A stretch of 15,478 nucleotides of DNA from an uncultured Alphaproteobacteria bacterium (GTDB lineage Bacteria; Pseudomonadota; Alphaproteobacteria; CAAHEQ01; UBA3637). Below the pieces are notes generated by a model. That model searched no databases. It was not told where the DNA came from and worked only from the letters and a program-made list of their open reading frames with translations. The number at the start of each line of letters is the position of its first letter. Positions within the stretch are counted from its first letter, which is position 1. The DNA is taken from positions 1-15,478 of the forward strand of contig CALXTZ010000024.1 of NCBI GenBank assembly GCA_944391545.1, in the 5' to 3' direction. Shown here in pieces: positions 1 to 6,970 of the stretch. The translations under genes and the position numbers were made by a program.

Positions 1-27
1 GACAAAAGGAAAGCGTATTCTTCATAC

Positions 28-429
28 GTGCCTTTTGGACGGAGGAGGACGCCCGACGCTATCACCGCGATTTCAGGAAAAAGTATGATTGAAATGCTGG
101 GTGTGCTGGCGATTGTTGGTGTGTTGGTTGCGGGGGCTGTGGCCGCTTATACATTTGCTGCGGCGAAAAATCGGGCTAATTCGATTTACCGTCAAGTCGA
201 TTTGCGCGCCGTTGCTTCCGTCGGTAATCCGGTCGTGCGACAAACACTTCCCGGTCAGGAATATACTTTGCTCGGATTCGATGAAACAATCGGCAACATC
301 ACCTATCGACATCAAAAAACAAATGCGGCCGGATTCGATATTATTGTCAGCTCTGTTCCAAAGCGCGTGTGTCGACGGTTGCAGGATATGGCTTTTCCAT
401 TGCCAAAGACGGAACCATTTGTGCCGTGA
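28..429 (+). CDS. Type IV pilin-like N-terminal segment, reading frame broken near its end
   Basis: The segment carries a class III (prepilin) signal. From the GTG at 28, residues 17-22 read G-KSMIE, so cleavage after Gly17 would leave Glu at mature position +5. A hydrophobic helix follows at about residues 20-46 (MLGVLAIVGVLVAGAVAAY). Family knowledge: prepilin peptidase cleaves such leaders, and the helix then anchors a pilin or pseudopilin in the inner membrane or filament. The frame is open to base 1, so the true start may lie left of the window; GTG28 has no well-placed Shine-Dalgarno. After the motif KRVCRRLQDM the frame runs off into a short unrelated tail and stops at 427-429, while the natural continuation (GFSIAKDGTICAVNC) is in the frame of the next entry. 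I read both entries as one gene with a one-base loss near 388-392. Whether this is a real mutation or a sequence error cannot be told here. Confidence 0.7.
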   Translation: MPFGRRRTPDAITAISGKSMIEMLGVLAIVGVLVAGAVAAYTFAAAKNRANSIYRQVDLRAVASVGNPVVRQTLPGQEYTLLGFDETIGNITYRHQKTNAAGFDIIVSSVPKRVCRRLQDMAFPLPKTEPFVP

Positions 430-1457
430 ACTGTCAAACATGGGACGGTCAAAACTGCGCGTATAATACATGCTTTACGGCTTGTTCGGAAGGCCAAATC
501 GAACAAACAAATGATGATGGGACAACTTCTTGTGTTGACTTCTGCCCGGCCGGGACGACGTACTTGGAGGAAGATCGTTATGTTGGATGTTTAAATGCGG
601 ATGGGATTTATTGTTACATGACATCCGGCAGCATGCCCATCGGTATCGAATGTTCTTTGTATCCGCGGACAGGGAGTAATTTTTGCGCGACACGAAAATG
701 CCAATTGGATGGAACCGGATGTGAAATTGGCATATGTAAAGAAAAAGAATGTACGGATTTAGGTCTGACGTGGATAAAAACGCCGTATTATTACGGATGC
801 TATAATCCGGCGACGGATGTGTCTTGTACCAAAGTGACTTCCTGGTATCGGTGTTTCCAGGGAAATACACAGCGGTGCGGGGCTGATCAGGCGTGCACAT
901 CTTACTATGCCGACGGATGTCCCGAATGTTTGACGGATTTTGAATGTCCGACCGGCGGAACGTTGGTTGTTAAAAATTGGGGAAACAAATATTGTCAATA
1001 TGCGAACGGTGTGGAATGCCGATACGATACCGGCGAATGTACTTATCATAATGCCGTTTGCGGGCAAGGATGTGAAATAGACGGAACCGATTGCGCTGCC
1101 GGCATGTGTGTTTGTCCGAACGGCCAGGAACCGGTTGCCGGAGAGACATTAATGACTTGTCAGGATTTGGGCGACTTAACGTGTTCGGGCGGCGTTTGCC
1201 AAATCGGCCTGAATCCATGCGGCACCGGATGCGATGCACAGGGCAATTGTTCGGTCGGTGTTTGTAAAGCGCAAGATTGCGGCGATTTGGTTTTGCAAAA
1301 AGCATCTTATCAGTTTTACGGGTGTTATGACCAGACGCAAGGAACCGTTTGTTATCCGAACGGATCAACGTATTCATGTTGGAAAAACGGTTCTTTGTGC
1401 GGAGACGGATGTACCATTAACGGCACCGGCGGAACCTGCGATACCGGCTGCGTTTAG
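369..1457 (+). CDS. Cysteine-rich modular extracellular protein (C-terminal part of the pilin-like gene)
   Basis: This frame encodes about 360 residues with 46 cysteines by my count, in roughly spaced modules. Examples are YYGCYNPATDVSC...C...CG..C and FYGCYDQTQGTVC...C...CG.GC, plus shorter units of the type GCEIDGTDC, GCDAQGNC and GCTINGTGGTC. Such density implies a disulfide-stabilised domain outside the cytoplasm. No independent start is convincing: the GTG at 369 lacks a ribosome binding site, and the frame is open further upstream, so this is most likely the C-terminal body of the pilin-like protein begun upstream, joined by a frameshift. Adding one G at about 390 gives a smooth junction, LQDMGFSIAKDGTICAV. 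The role is not recognised; surface display, adhesion or substrate binding on a pilus-like fibre is inference. The TAG stop overlaps the TAA stop of the convergent J-domain gene by four bases (1454-1457). Confidence 0.7.
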   Translation: MSTVAGYGFSIAKDGTICAVNCQTWDGQNCAYNTCFTACSEGQIEQTNDDGTTSCVDFCPAGTTYLEEDRYVGCLNADGIYCYMTSGSMPIGIECSLYPRTGSNFCATRKCQLDGTGCEIGICKEKECTDLGLTWIKTPYYYGCYNPATDVSCTKVTSWYRCFQGNTQRCGADQACTSYYADGCPECLTDFECPTGGTLVVKNWGNKYCQYANGVECRYDTGECTYHNAVCGQGCEIDGTDCAAGMCVCPNGQEPVAGETLMTCQDLGDLTCSGGVCQIGLNPCGTGCDAQGNCSVGVCKAQDCGDLVLQKASYQFYGCYDQTQGTVCYPNGSTYSCWKNGSLCGDGCTINGTGGTCDTGCV

Positions 1458-2002
1458 TCTTTAAATGCTTGGCAAAGCAAGTGGTATGCTTTGGTGATTT
1501 CTTTAAAAATTTCTTCGGATTGTTTATCCCCGCCGTTCATGTCCGGATGATGTTTTTTCGCCAAAGCTTTATAGCTTTTTTTGACGGAAGCCAATGTGAC
1601 CGGCGGTGTTAACTTTAACGTTTTAATCGCGTTGATGTGATCAAGCGTTGCCAAAAAAGGCGTCTTTTTTTCTTTTGTCCGACCTGTTTCCGGTTTTTGG
1701 GGCAGAATGTCTTCAAATAAATTAAACGGATCCTTGAATCGTTTGGAATGCAGGTGATTGACTTTCCACGTCGGGCGGTGTCCGACCAAATCTTCGCGGA
1801 TTTCCCGTTCGATTTCATCCGCCGACAGCCCGGCATAATAGTTCCAATTTTTATTATATTCCTGCACATGTTTCAGACAAAACCAGTAATAAGAACGCAG
1901 CGTTCGATCTTTCGGCGCACGGAACGTTCCTTCTTCCCGACAGCCCGGATGATCGCAAATCCTTTGTTTTGAATGACTTATGTTATCTTTACGTGTATTC
2001 AT
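1454..2002 (-). CDS. J-domain (DnaJ-like) co-chaperone family protein
   Basis: The 182-aa protein has a C-terminal J domain at about residues 123-181. It contains KKSYKALAKKHHPD (HPD at 152-154) followed by an acidic/basic helix EEIFKEITKAYHLL. The HPD loop is the part of J domains that stimulates ATP hydrolysis by DnaK/Hsp70. The N-terminal half is not DnaJ-like: it has C16, H18, C21 and then YYWFCLKH (C42, H45), a spacing that could bind a metal, followed by EYNKNWNYYAGLSADEIE. I recognise this layout, with a J domain at the C-terminus and no G/F or zinc-finger region, as common in alphaproteobacteria. It is probably a specialised cytosolic Hsp70 partner with an unknown client. The start at 2002 has no strong Shine-Dalgarno, but I see no better in-frame start upstream of the conserved Cys motif. 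Confidence 0.85.
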   Translation of the reverse strand: MNTRKDNISHSKQRICDHPGCREEGTFRAPKDRTLRSYYWFCLKHVQEYNKNWNYYAGLSADEIEREIREDLVGHRPTWKVNHLHSKRFKDPFNLFEDILPQKPETGRTKEKKTPFLATLDHINAIKTLKLTPPVTLASVKKSYKALAKKHHPDMNGGDKQSEEIFKEITKAYHLLCQAFKD

Positions 2003-2045
2003 TTAAATGAAATTCAACTTTTTTGTAAAAAATACAAGTTAATGG

Positions 2046-2074
2046 TTGATTGAACAAAATATTATTCTTATAAT
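2046..2074 (+). promoter_or_regulatory. Predicted sigma70-type promoter for the ribbon-helix-helix gene
   Basis: TTGATT at 2046-2051 and a perfect TATAAT at 2069-2074 are separated by 17 bases. This lies about 70 bases before the ATG at 2146. A second TATAAT at 2120-2125 lacks a matching -35 box. The 8-mer TCTTATAA occurs at 2066-2073, across the -10 box, and again at 2094-2101, where it is part of the palindrome CTTATAAG. These are candidate operator half-sites, but that is inference only. Confidence 0.55.
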
Positions 2075-2145
2075 ACGTGTGTTGTTCGATTCGTCTTATA
2101 AGAGTCGATGTGTTTTAACTATAATGGATAAAAGGGGAAAAAACA

Positions 2146-2442
2146 ATGTTATTGTGTAAGAATGTTGTTGTGAACGGCCGCAGAACCAGCATGCGTTTGG
2201 ATAAAGAAACGTGGTTGGCTTTGTCAGACATCTGTAAACGGGAAAATATTTCTTTATATAAGTTGTGTTCTTTGATTGATTCGTCAAAAGGCAATTCCGG
2301 GTTATCATCGGCGACGCGTTTGTTTGTGCTGACATACTATCGTCGGTCTTTGGCTAAATATGAAGTGAACATTAAACCGGCCGTTGATGCGGCGCCCAGC
2401 TTTCGTGTCGAACAGGTTTTGAACGTGGTTCGGACACAATAG
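2146..2442 (+). CDS. Ribbon-helix-helix domain protein (RHH_4-like), putative DNA-binding regulator
   Basis: The 98-aa protein shows the ribbon-helix-helix pattern of the alphaproteobacterial RHH_4 type. The strand is VVVNGRRTSMRLD (residues 7-19), helix 1 is KETWLALSDICKREN, the turn is ISLYKLCSLIDSS, and SSATRLFVLTYYRR follows. Family members bind DNA as dimers through the paired N-terminal strands; several are small stand-alone proteins of unknown regulon. The start at 2146 follows a purine-rich AAAGGGGAAAAAAC and keeps the whole strand, so the internal ATG at 2191 is unlikely. The gene is monocistronic, between a good promoter and a strong intrinsic terminator. It is divergent from the J-domain gene with 143 bases between the starts, so it could regulate itself and that neighbour (inference). 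Confidence 0.8.
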   Translation: MLLCKNVVVNGRRTSMRLDKETWLALSDICKRENISLYKLCSLIDSSKGNSGLSSATRLFVLTYYRRSLAKYEVNIKPAVDAAPSFRVEQVLNVVRTQ

Positions 2443-2452
2443 GTTTTTTATG

Positions 2453-2484
2453 AAAGAGGAGCTTTAAACTCCTCTTTCTTTTTC
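2453..2484 (+). terminator. Intrinsic terminator after the ribbon-helix-helix gene
   Basis: The arms AAAGAGGAG (2453-2461) and CTCCTCTTT (2469-2477) pair perfectly over nine bases around a 7-base loop. A T-rich run (CTTTTT, 2478-2483) follows. It starts 11 bases after the stop codon and separates the regulator gene from the type IV coupling operon. Confidence 0.85.
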
Positions 2485-2556
2485 CGAAAAAACCTGTTTC
2501 TTTGACAAAAATATATTGAAAATTACCAAAAAAATGATGAAAAGCGTATTTTATGC

Positions 2557-2585
2557 TGGAAAGTGTCTGATTTTTTCTGTATGAT
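2557..2585 (+). promoter_or_regulatory. Candidate promoter of the type IV coupling-protein operon
   Basis: TGGAAA (2557-2562) and TATGAT (2580-2585) are 17 bases apart, with the -10 box ending 26 bases before the ATG at 2612. The -35 match is only 4 of 6. The perfect TTGACA at 2502-2507 has no -10 at a suitable distance, so I prefer this weaker pair. The 169-base intergenic region (2443-2611) otherwise holds only the upstream terminator. Confidence 0.35.
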
Positions 2586-2611
2586 ATATCAAAAAAAGAA
2601 AAGGCACCACC

Positions 2612-3712
2612 ATGACATTAAAATTACTTGAACGAAATACCTTTATTTTTGTTATCTGGACACTGGTTTATTTTTATTGCCTCAATTGGTTTTTAAAGAC
2701 GAATTGGGGCTTTGACATGTTTTACGGATGGCATTGGCGTTACATTATTCAACAATGGTGGTATGATGGCTGGATTATTCAAGGGACTTATTACTGGACA
2801 TTTATTCTAACGTTGTTTTTGGCTGTTCCGGTTTGGATTATCGGATACTGCGTGTTGATGACAATTCCGTACGGGCGGATGTACGAACGATTGTTTTGGA
2901 ATCAGATTTACGGCCGCAAGACAAAGGCTGTGCAAAGTGCCGGCCGCAAAGTGCGCGTACGTAAAAAACGCTCTTACAAAGAAGTGCGTCCGAAACCGTT
3001 GTCGAATACGTTTACGGTGCCGGCGCAGAAAATGCCGGACAACCTGTTAATGGACGAGGCGTCGGCCGGTCAAAGCATGCCTGCAAAAGAAAATACGCAT
3101 TTTTCGCATCGGGAATTGTCGGATGACTTGGACTTCCATATGGATGCGCCGTTTGCCGGTGAGGCAGACGATACATTAATGCCGCTAGATCTGATGGAAG
3201 AAAAGAAAGAGCCGGTTGTGGAAGATCTGCCTAAAATTATGCAAGACGCCGGGTGTCGTGTTTTGACGGACGTGATTGTCGGTGATTTGCAAATTGATTG
3301 GATGGCGATTGCCAAAGACAAAATTTACTTTGTTCAAAAGGATTCGGAAGAAGGCGAATGGTTGGCTGATGAAGAACGGTTTAACAATGAAGATCCGTTG
3401 TGGTATTCCGAAAGCTCTCATCGCGTTTCGCCGGTGACGCTGTTGTTACAAAAGCAAGAGCATGTTTTGAGTTTGTTAAAGACCGCCGGCATTCGGATGA
3501 CGGGGCAAAGCATTTTGGTTAAAGATAAAGGAACAATCATTAATGCGGAAGACATGATGGCAACGTGGGCCGAATTAAAGGTAACGGTTTGCCGGACAAA
3601 TTCGGGTCAGCCGGATGAGCTGCCGTTGTTTGAAGCGGCTTTCCCGGCGGACAATGAAGCGCCGGAAGAAACGTCGGTTGACAATATTCGTCAAGCTTTG
3701 GGCACGAAATAG
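2612..3712 (+). CDS. Two-TM membrane protein with C-terminal NERD-like cytoplasmic domain, first gene of the T4SS coupling cassette
   Basis: The 366-aa protein is not recognised as a whole. Two hydrophobic helices lie at about residues 9-29 and 60-85, separated by a Trp/Tyr-rich loop (GWHWRYIIQQWWYDGW). A very basic stretch (GRKVRVRKKRSYKEVRPKP) just after TM2 predicts an N-in, C-in topology. An acidic, disordered linker covers 140-205. Residues 205-330 (TDVIVGDLQIDW, KIYFVQKDSEEGEW, SPVTLLLQKQEHVLSLL) resemble the order of motifs in NERD nuclease-related domains (D, then E-x-K, then a Q-containing helix). The E of E-x-K is Val here, so activity is doubtful. The gap to the coupling ATPase gene is 9 bases. 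By position, an inner-membrane partner of the ATPase is likely, loosely like DotM beside DotL, but I see no direct sequence likeness to DotM. NERD assignment is tentative. Confidence 0.7.
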   Translation: MTLKLLERNTFIFVIWTLVYFYCLNWFLKTNWGFDMFYGWHWRYIIQQWWYDGWIIQGTYYWTFILTLFLAVPVWIIGYCVLMTIPYGRMYERLFWNQIYGRKTKAVQSAGRKVRVRKKRSYKEVRPKPLSNTFTVPAQKMPDNLLMDEASAGQSMPAKENTHFSHRELSDDLDFHMDAPFAGEADDTLMPLDLMEEKKEPVVEDLPKIMQDAGCRVLTDVIVGDLQIDWMAIAKDKIYFVQKDSEEGEWLADEERFNNEDPLWYSESSHRVSPVTLLLQKQEHVLSLLKTAGIRMTGQSILVKDKGTIINAEDMMATWAELKVTVCRTNSGQPDELPLFEAAFPADNEAPEETSVDNIRQALGTK

Positions 3713-3721
3713 GGGAAAAAA

Positions 3722-5887
3722 ATGGTTTTACAACGTCCGGGTGAATATGCAGACAGAGATAAGGCAATCTCTCATTTAATTGTGTGGTTCTTCATCGGTG
3801 CGATTGTCGGATTGGTGATGTTATACCTGATCGTACCGTTTTGGCATATTTGGGAAAACGGGTTGAGTCGTCAATCGATTTCCGAAGTATGGAGTTATTT
3901 GGTTTCGGCGGTTAAAAAGCCTTCCTTAATGTGGTATCAATATACGAAATGGTTCCGGCTGATGCTGCGCGGTTCGGGGTTGTTGGGCGGATTGATTGCA
4001 TTGTCGCCGTTCTTGACATGGGGGTTGATTTTCTGCATTGCGTGGGTATTGAATCCGTATGATTTCATGTTAAAGACTTTCGGCGGCGGGCGTTTGGCAA
4101 CGTATGCAGACGTCAAAAAAATGAAGCTGTTTGACGGGTTTGTGATGGTGTTGGGGCGCTTTAAAGGAAAGCTTTTAAAGATGCCGGAAACCTTGTCTGC
4201 TTTGGTGGTTGCACCTCCCGGAACCGGTAAAACGGTGGGCGTTGTGATTCCGACGATTTTGGAATCTCCCGGCATGAGCATCATTGTGAACGACCCGAAA
4301 CCGGAATTGTGTTTTAAAACATCCGGCTATCGTGCAACGCAAGGGCCTGTTTTCGTGATTAACTGGGGGGAAGAAGATGATCCGGCCAAAGGGATTTATT
4401 ATCCGTCCTGGAACCCGTTATCGGCAAGTTGTTTGCCGCCGCCGGGGCCGGCTCGGGATATGTATATCGACTCCATGGTGGCCGTGATTGTGGAAGAACC
4501 GAAAGGCGGGGCTGACCCGCACTGGTCCAAAACAGGGCGGAATGCGATGTCCGGGTTCCTGCATTTTATTTCTTCCAAGTGCGAACGGGCGCGCGCCAAC
4601 GACTACTTTACGGCGCGTTTGATGGATGGTTCTTTTGATGAGGAAGATGCGAAAGTCTTGATGACATATTATGCCGAAATGCCTGATTTAAGCGCGCGGT
4701 CGGCGATGCAGGCAATTCAGGACGGAACGTTGACGTATGATAATTATGCGCCGATCGGAACATGGGAAGGTCTGCCGGATTATTGGCACGGGTGTGAACC
4801 GTGCATCGCCATGATTTTGGATTGGTTGAACGATACGCAAATGAAAATTGCGGCTGACATTAAGCGCCGTGCCAACGAAGGCGATCAAATGGCGGCGTTG
4901 GCGGATCCGATGCGGGATGTGTTGGATTTTGCCGTTCAGGAATGTTCTCGTTTCCATTATTCACAGCGAGCTATGTTGGAAATGAACCAGTTGGCCAGTA
5001 CGCCGGATAAAGAGCGGGGCTCTATTTTATCAACGGCTTTGACCGGAATCGGTGTGTTTAAAAACTCGGCCGTTCGGGCGCGGACTCGGTTTTCCGATTT
5101 TACGTTCAGAGATTTGCGCGGCATGCGCGATCCGGTCACCGGTGAAATGAAACCAATTTCCGTCTATTTGTCCGTGAACCAAGTCGATGCGCGGGCTTTG
5201 TCCGTGATTACGGGGATTTTTATTGAATTGATGTCGTCTTTCCTGATTGCCAATCCGCCGAATTTCGTCGGATCGGACGGCGTGAAATCCGGGCCTTTCC
5301 CAGTGATGTTTGTGCTGGACGAATTCCCGCAAATGCCGAAATTGTCGGCAGTGAAAGACGGACCGGCCGTCGGGCGGGGACAAAAAGTGTCTTATTTGCT
5401 CATCGGGCAGGATTTGGGTCAGATTTCCGGTCAATACGGGAAAGACGATTTGGAAACGATTATTACGACAACCGCTGCCAAAGTGATTTTGGCGCAAAAC
5501 AACGAACAAACGGCGCAACGGTTTGAAAAAATGATCGGAACCAAAACGATTAAGACAACCAGCGTGTCGTCTCAAGAGGGCGTGTTCGGCATCAATCCGA
5601 AAATGAGCCAAAACGTTTCAACATCTTTACAAAGTCAGTCCGTTGTCGGGGCCTCCGAAATGATGAGCTTGGATGCCATGAAGCAGTATGTCATCATGCA
5701 AGGGTTCTTGAACCGGCCGATTTTGGCGGATTCGCCCAGATGGTATTTGGATAAAGCGATGAAAAAGAAATGTTCATTGCCGGCGTCTCCGTTTGTGCCG
5801 TACTGGATTGTGGCGCAACGGGAAAACACGGATTTGGATATGTTGGCCAATTCCTTGAATGAAGAGTTGGAAGAATTGGAGAGCTAG
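3722..5887 (+). CDS. VirD4/TraG-family type IV secretion coupling ATPase
   Basis: The 721-aa protein is a type IV coupling protein, the inner-membrane ATPase that receives DNA or protein substrates and hands them to a type IV secretion channel. N-terminal membrane helices lie at about residues 17-40 and 85-111. Walker A is APPGTGKT at 164-171, followed by the VirD4-type NDPKPEL (190-196). Walker B is VLDE at 531-534. The glutamine motif IGQDLGQISGQYG starts at 561. Between them lies a long helical insertion (about 240-470), as in coupling proteins with an all-alpha domain. The C-terminus is acidic (NEELEELES), a feature that in some coupling proteins docks adaptors. Length is normal for the family and all ATPase motifs are intact. 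The next ATG follows its stop codon directly. No relaxase or VirB gene is in view, so whether it serves conjugation or effector export is open; I lean to protein export. Confidence 0.93.
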   Translation: MVLQRPGEYADRDKAISHLIVWFFIGAIVGLVMLYLIVPFWHIWENGLSRQSISEVWSYLVSAVKKPSLMWYQYTKWFRLMLRGSGLLGGLIALSPFLTWGLIFCIAWVLNPYDFMLKTFGGGRLATYADVKKMKLFDGFVMVLGRFKGKLLKMPETLSALVVAPPGTGKTVGVVIPTILESPGMSIIVNDPKPELCFKTSGYRATQGPVFVINWGEEDDPAKGIYYPSWNPLSASCLPPPGPARDMYIDSMVAVIVEEPKGGADPHWSKTGRNAMSGFLHFISSKCERARANDYFTARLMDGSFDEEDAKVLMTYYAEMPDLSARSAMQAIQDGTLTYDNYAPIGTWEGLPDYWHGCEPCIAMILDWLNDTQMKIAADIKRRANEGDQMAALADPMRDVLDFAVQECSRFHYSQRAMLEMNQLASTPDKERGSILSTALTGIGVFKNSAVRARTRFSDFTFRDLRGMRDPVTGEMKPISVYLSVNQVDARALSVITGIFIELMSSFLIANPPNFVGSDGVKSGPFPVMFVLDEFPQMPKLSAVKDGPAVGRGQKVSYLLIGQDLGQISGQYGKDDLETIITTTAAKVILAQNNEQTAQRFEKMIGTKTIKTTSVSSQEGVFGINPKMSQNVSTSLQSQSVVGASEMMSLDAMKQYVIMQGFLNRPILADSPRWYLDKAMKKKCSLPASPFVPYWIVAQRENTDLDMLANSLNEELEELES

Positions 5888-6499
5888 ATGGTTGAAACGC
5901 TTTTTCCGATGTCGCCGAAACGGTCTTCTGTTCGTGTAACGGACCAAATGTTGCACGATTTGGCGTATTGGGAAATGAAATTTCAACAAATGAACTTTCC
6001 GGGCATGGATTTGGTTGAAGCAACGGCGTATCCTTTGACGTTGTTGGAAAAAGTCAATCGCCGTAAACAATATAAGCGCGTGAAACGGGACTTTTTGCGG
6101 TATTTGTCTTACAACTATGTCAATGATTTGCGGGCGGCGGGCATTGATGAAGACAGTATTTTTTATTTTAAAAAAGGAATTATGCCCGAAAATTTTAATG
6201 TCCATTTAAAAATTCCGTTTGATTATACGGGACAGGCCGATTTTTCCAATATGGTTTTGATTCAAGATCGCCCGTTTCATGAAGATATTCATCGGTTCAT
6301 GGACATGCAGATGGAAGGCATGGATGTCAATATGCGGCCGTTAAAATTATATATTCCGGTGCCGACCGGCAAAGTGTATATTCCGTTGACAATGTATACG
6401 GGATCGGGCGGCAAAGGGAAACATGACCGAAGCGTTTATGCCGGTTTTTCGGAAAATGCTTTCAAAACGCTGGCGCAAAAAAGTATGCCGGGACGGTAA
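5888..6499 (+). CDS. HNH-nuclease-like protein with substituted catalytic histidine, T4SS-linked
   Basis: The 203-aa protein has an N-terminal helical region (1-80), then AAGIDEDSIFYFKKGIMP and the core VHLKIP...FSNMVLI...FHEDIH (105-135). This follows the consensus of bacterial HNH toxin domains (AGI...MK.G..P...VHHKiP...NlvLI...H...H). By alignment to the colicin-type HNH motif, the metal ligands would be H106, H131 and H135 and the structural Asn would be N121. The general-base His is Leu107. It therefore probably keeps a metal-binding fold but not normal DNA cleavage. It starts at the base after the coupling-ATPase stop codon, and a SUKH gene follows 3 bases after its own stop. Options: a non-catalytic adaptor of the coupling complex (DotN of Legionella also sits in such a complex and is of similar size), or a secreted toxin relative. 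Function is inference. Confidence 0.65.
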   Translation: MVETLFPMSPKRSSVRVTDQMLHDLAYWEMKFQQMNFPGMDLVEATAYPLTLLEKVNRRKQYKRVKRDFLRYLSYNYVNDLRAAGIDEDSIFYFKKGIMPENFNVHLKIPFDYTGQADFSNMVLIQDRPFHEDIHRFMDMQMEGMDVNMRPLKLYIPVPTGKVYIPLTMYTGSGGKGKHDRSVYAGFSENAFKTLAQKSMPGR

Positions 6500-6502
6500 A
6501 AA

Positions 6503-6970
6503 ATGATGTTGTTGAAACGCCTTTTAAGTAAAATCTATCGTGTCGGAGCCGTGATGTTTCAGCCGGCCAAAGAAGACGATATTCGGTTGTTGCGTTTAAC
6601 GCTCGGGCGTCATAAATTGCCGACGTTGCCGATGGATTATGTTCAATTTTTAAATCTAACGGACGGGATGTTGTGGAATGGGATGCAATTTTACGGTGTT
6701 CATTCGCACAAGCGGGATAATTTAGGCTATACATTTCCGAGCCTGTTAGAAGTCAACATGGATTATTTAGCGCGAAAACGGCGCCAGAATTTTTTGGTTT
6801 TAGGGGAAGTGGACGAAGACTTGATTGTTTATGCTCCGAAGGAAAAAACGTATCAATTGGTTGATAAGATGGATTTACAGGCTGAATTGAACCTGCCGCG
6901 TTTTTTTGATGTGGTCTATTTATTTTCCGAAGACTTGGTTAAAGAAAACATACAAGAGGCGCGGGAATGA
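6503..6970 (+). CDS. SUKH (SMI1/KNR4, YrhA-like) family protein
   Basis: The 155-aa protein fits the SUKH fold. The helix EDDIRLLRLTLGRHKLPTLP precedes MDYVQFLNLTDGMLWNG (the LPxDYxxFL...NG signature, about residues 43-60). Strands with FYGVHS (63-68), FLVLGEVDEDLIVYAP (97-112) and TYQLVD (116-121) follow, and the protein ends in the typical C-terminal helix SEDLVKEN. Bacterial SUKH proteins are mostly immunity proteins that bind nuclease toxins, often HNH types. Its place directly behind an HNH-like gene and overlapping the next gene by four bases (ATGA) argues for a functional link to the HNH-like protein. There is no signal peptide, so it acts in the cytoplasm. An early start at 6503 is used; ATG at 6554 would also keep the whole SUKH fold, but the short gap favours 6503. 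Confidence 0.7.
   Translation: MMLLKRLLSKIYRVGAVMFQPAKEDDIRLLRLTLGRHKLPTLPMDYVQFLNLTDGMLWNGMQFYGVHSHKRDNLGYTFPSLLEVNMDYLARKRRQNFLVLGEVDEDLIVYAPKEKTYQLVDKMDLQAELNLPRFFDVVYLFSEDLVKENIQEARE

Noticed and set aside
85..87. ATG at 85 with AGGA six bases upstream as start of the pilin-like gene
   Set aside because: Starting there would remove the Gly and two following residues of the prepilin cleavage motif; the AGGA is part of the codons for SGK.
475..1377. Minus-strand open frames opposite the cysteine-rich gene
   Set aside because: They mirror the cysteine-codon pattern of the plus strand and have no ribosome binding site or recognisable domain.
2502..2507. Perfect TTGACA box upstream of the coupling cassette
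   Set aside because: No -10-like hexamer lies 15-19 bases downstream.
5030..5611. Long open frame (193 codons) on the minus strand inside the coupling-ATPase gene
   Set aside because: It lies wholly within a gene with intact ATPase motifs, shows no domain and has a His/Arg/Phe-rich shadow composition.
2612..5887. Mobile element or conjugative plasmid origin
   Set aside because: No relaxase, integrase, inverted terminal repeats, oriT-like region or tRNA junction is visible, and the flanks look like ordinary chromosome.
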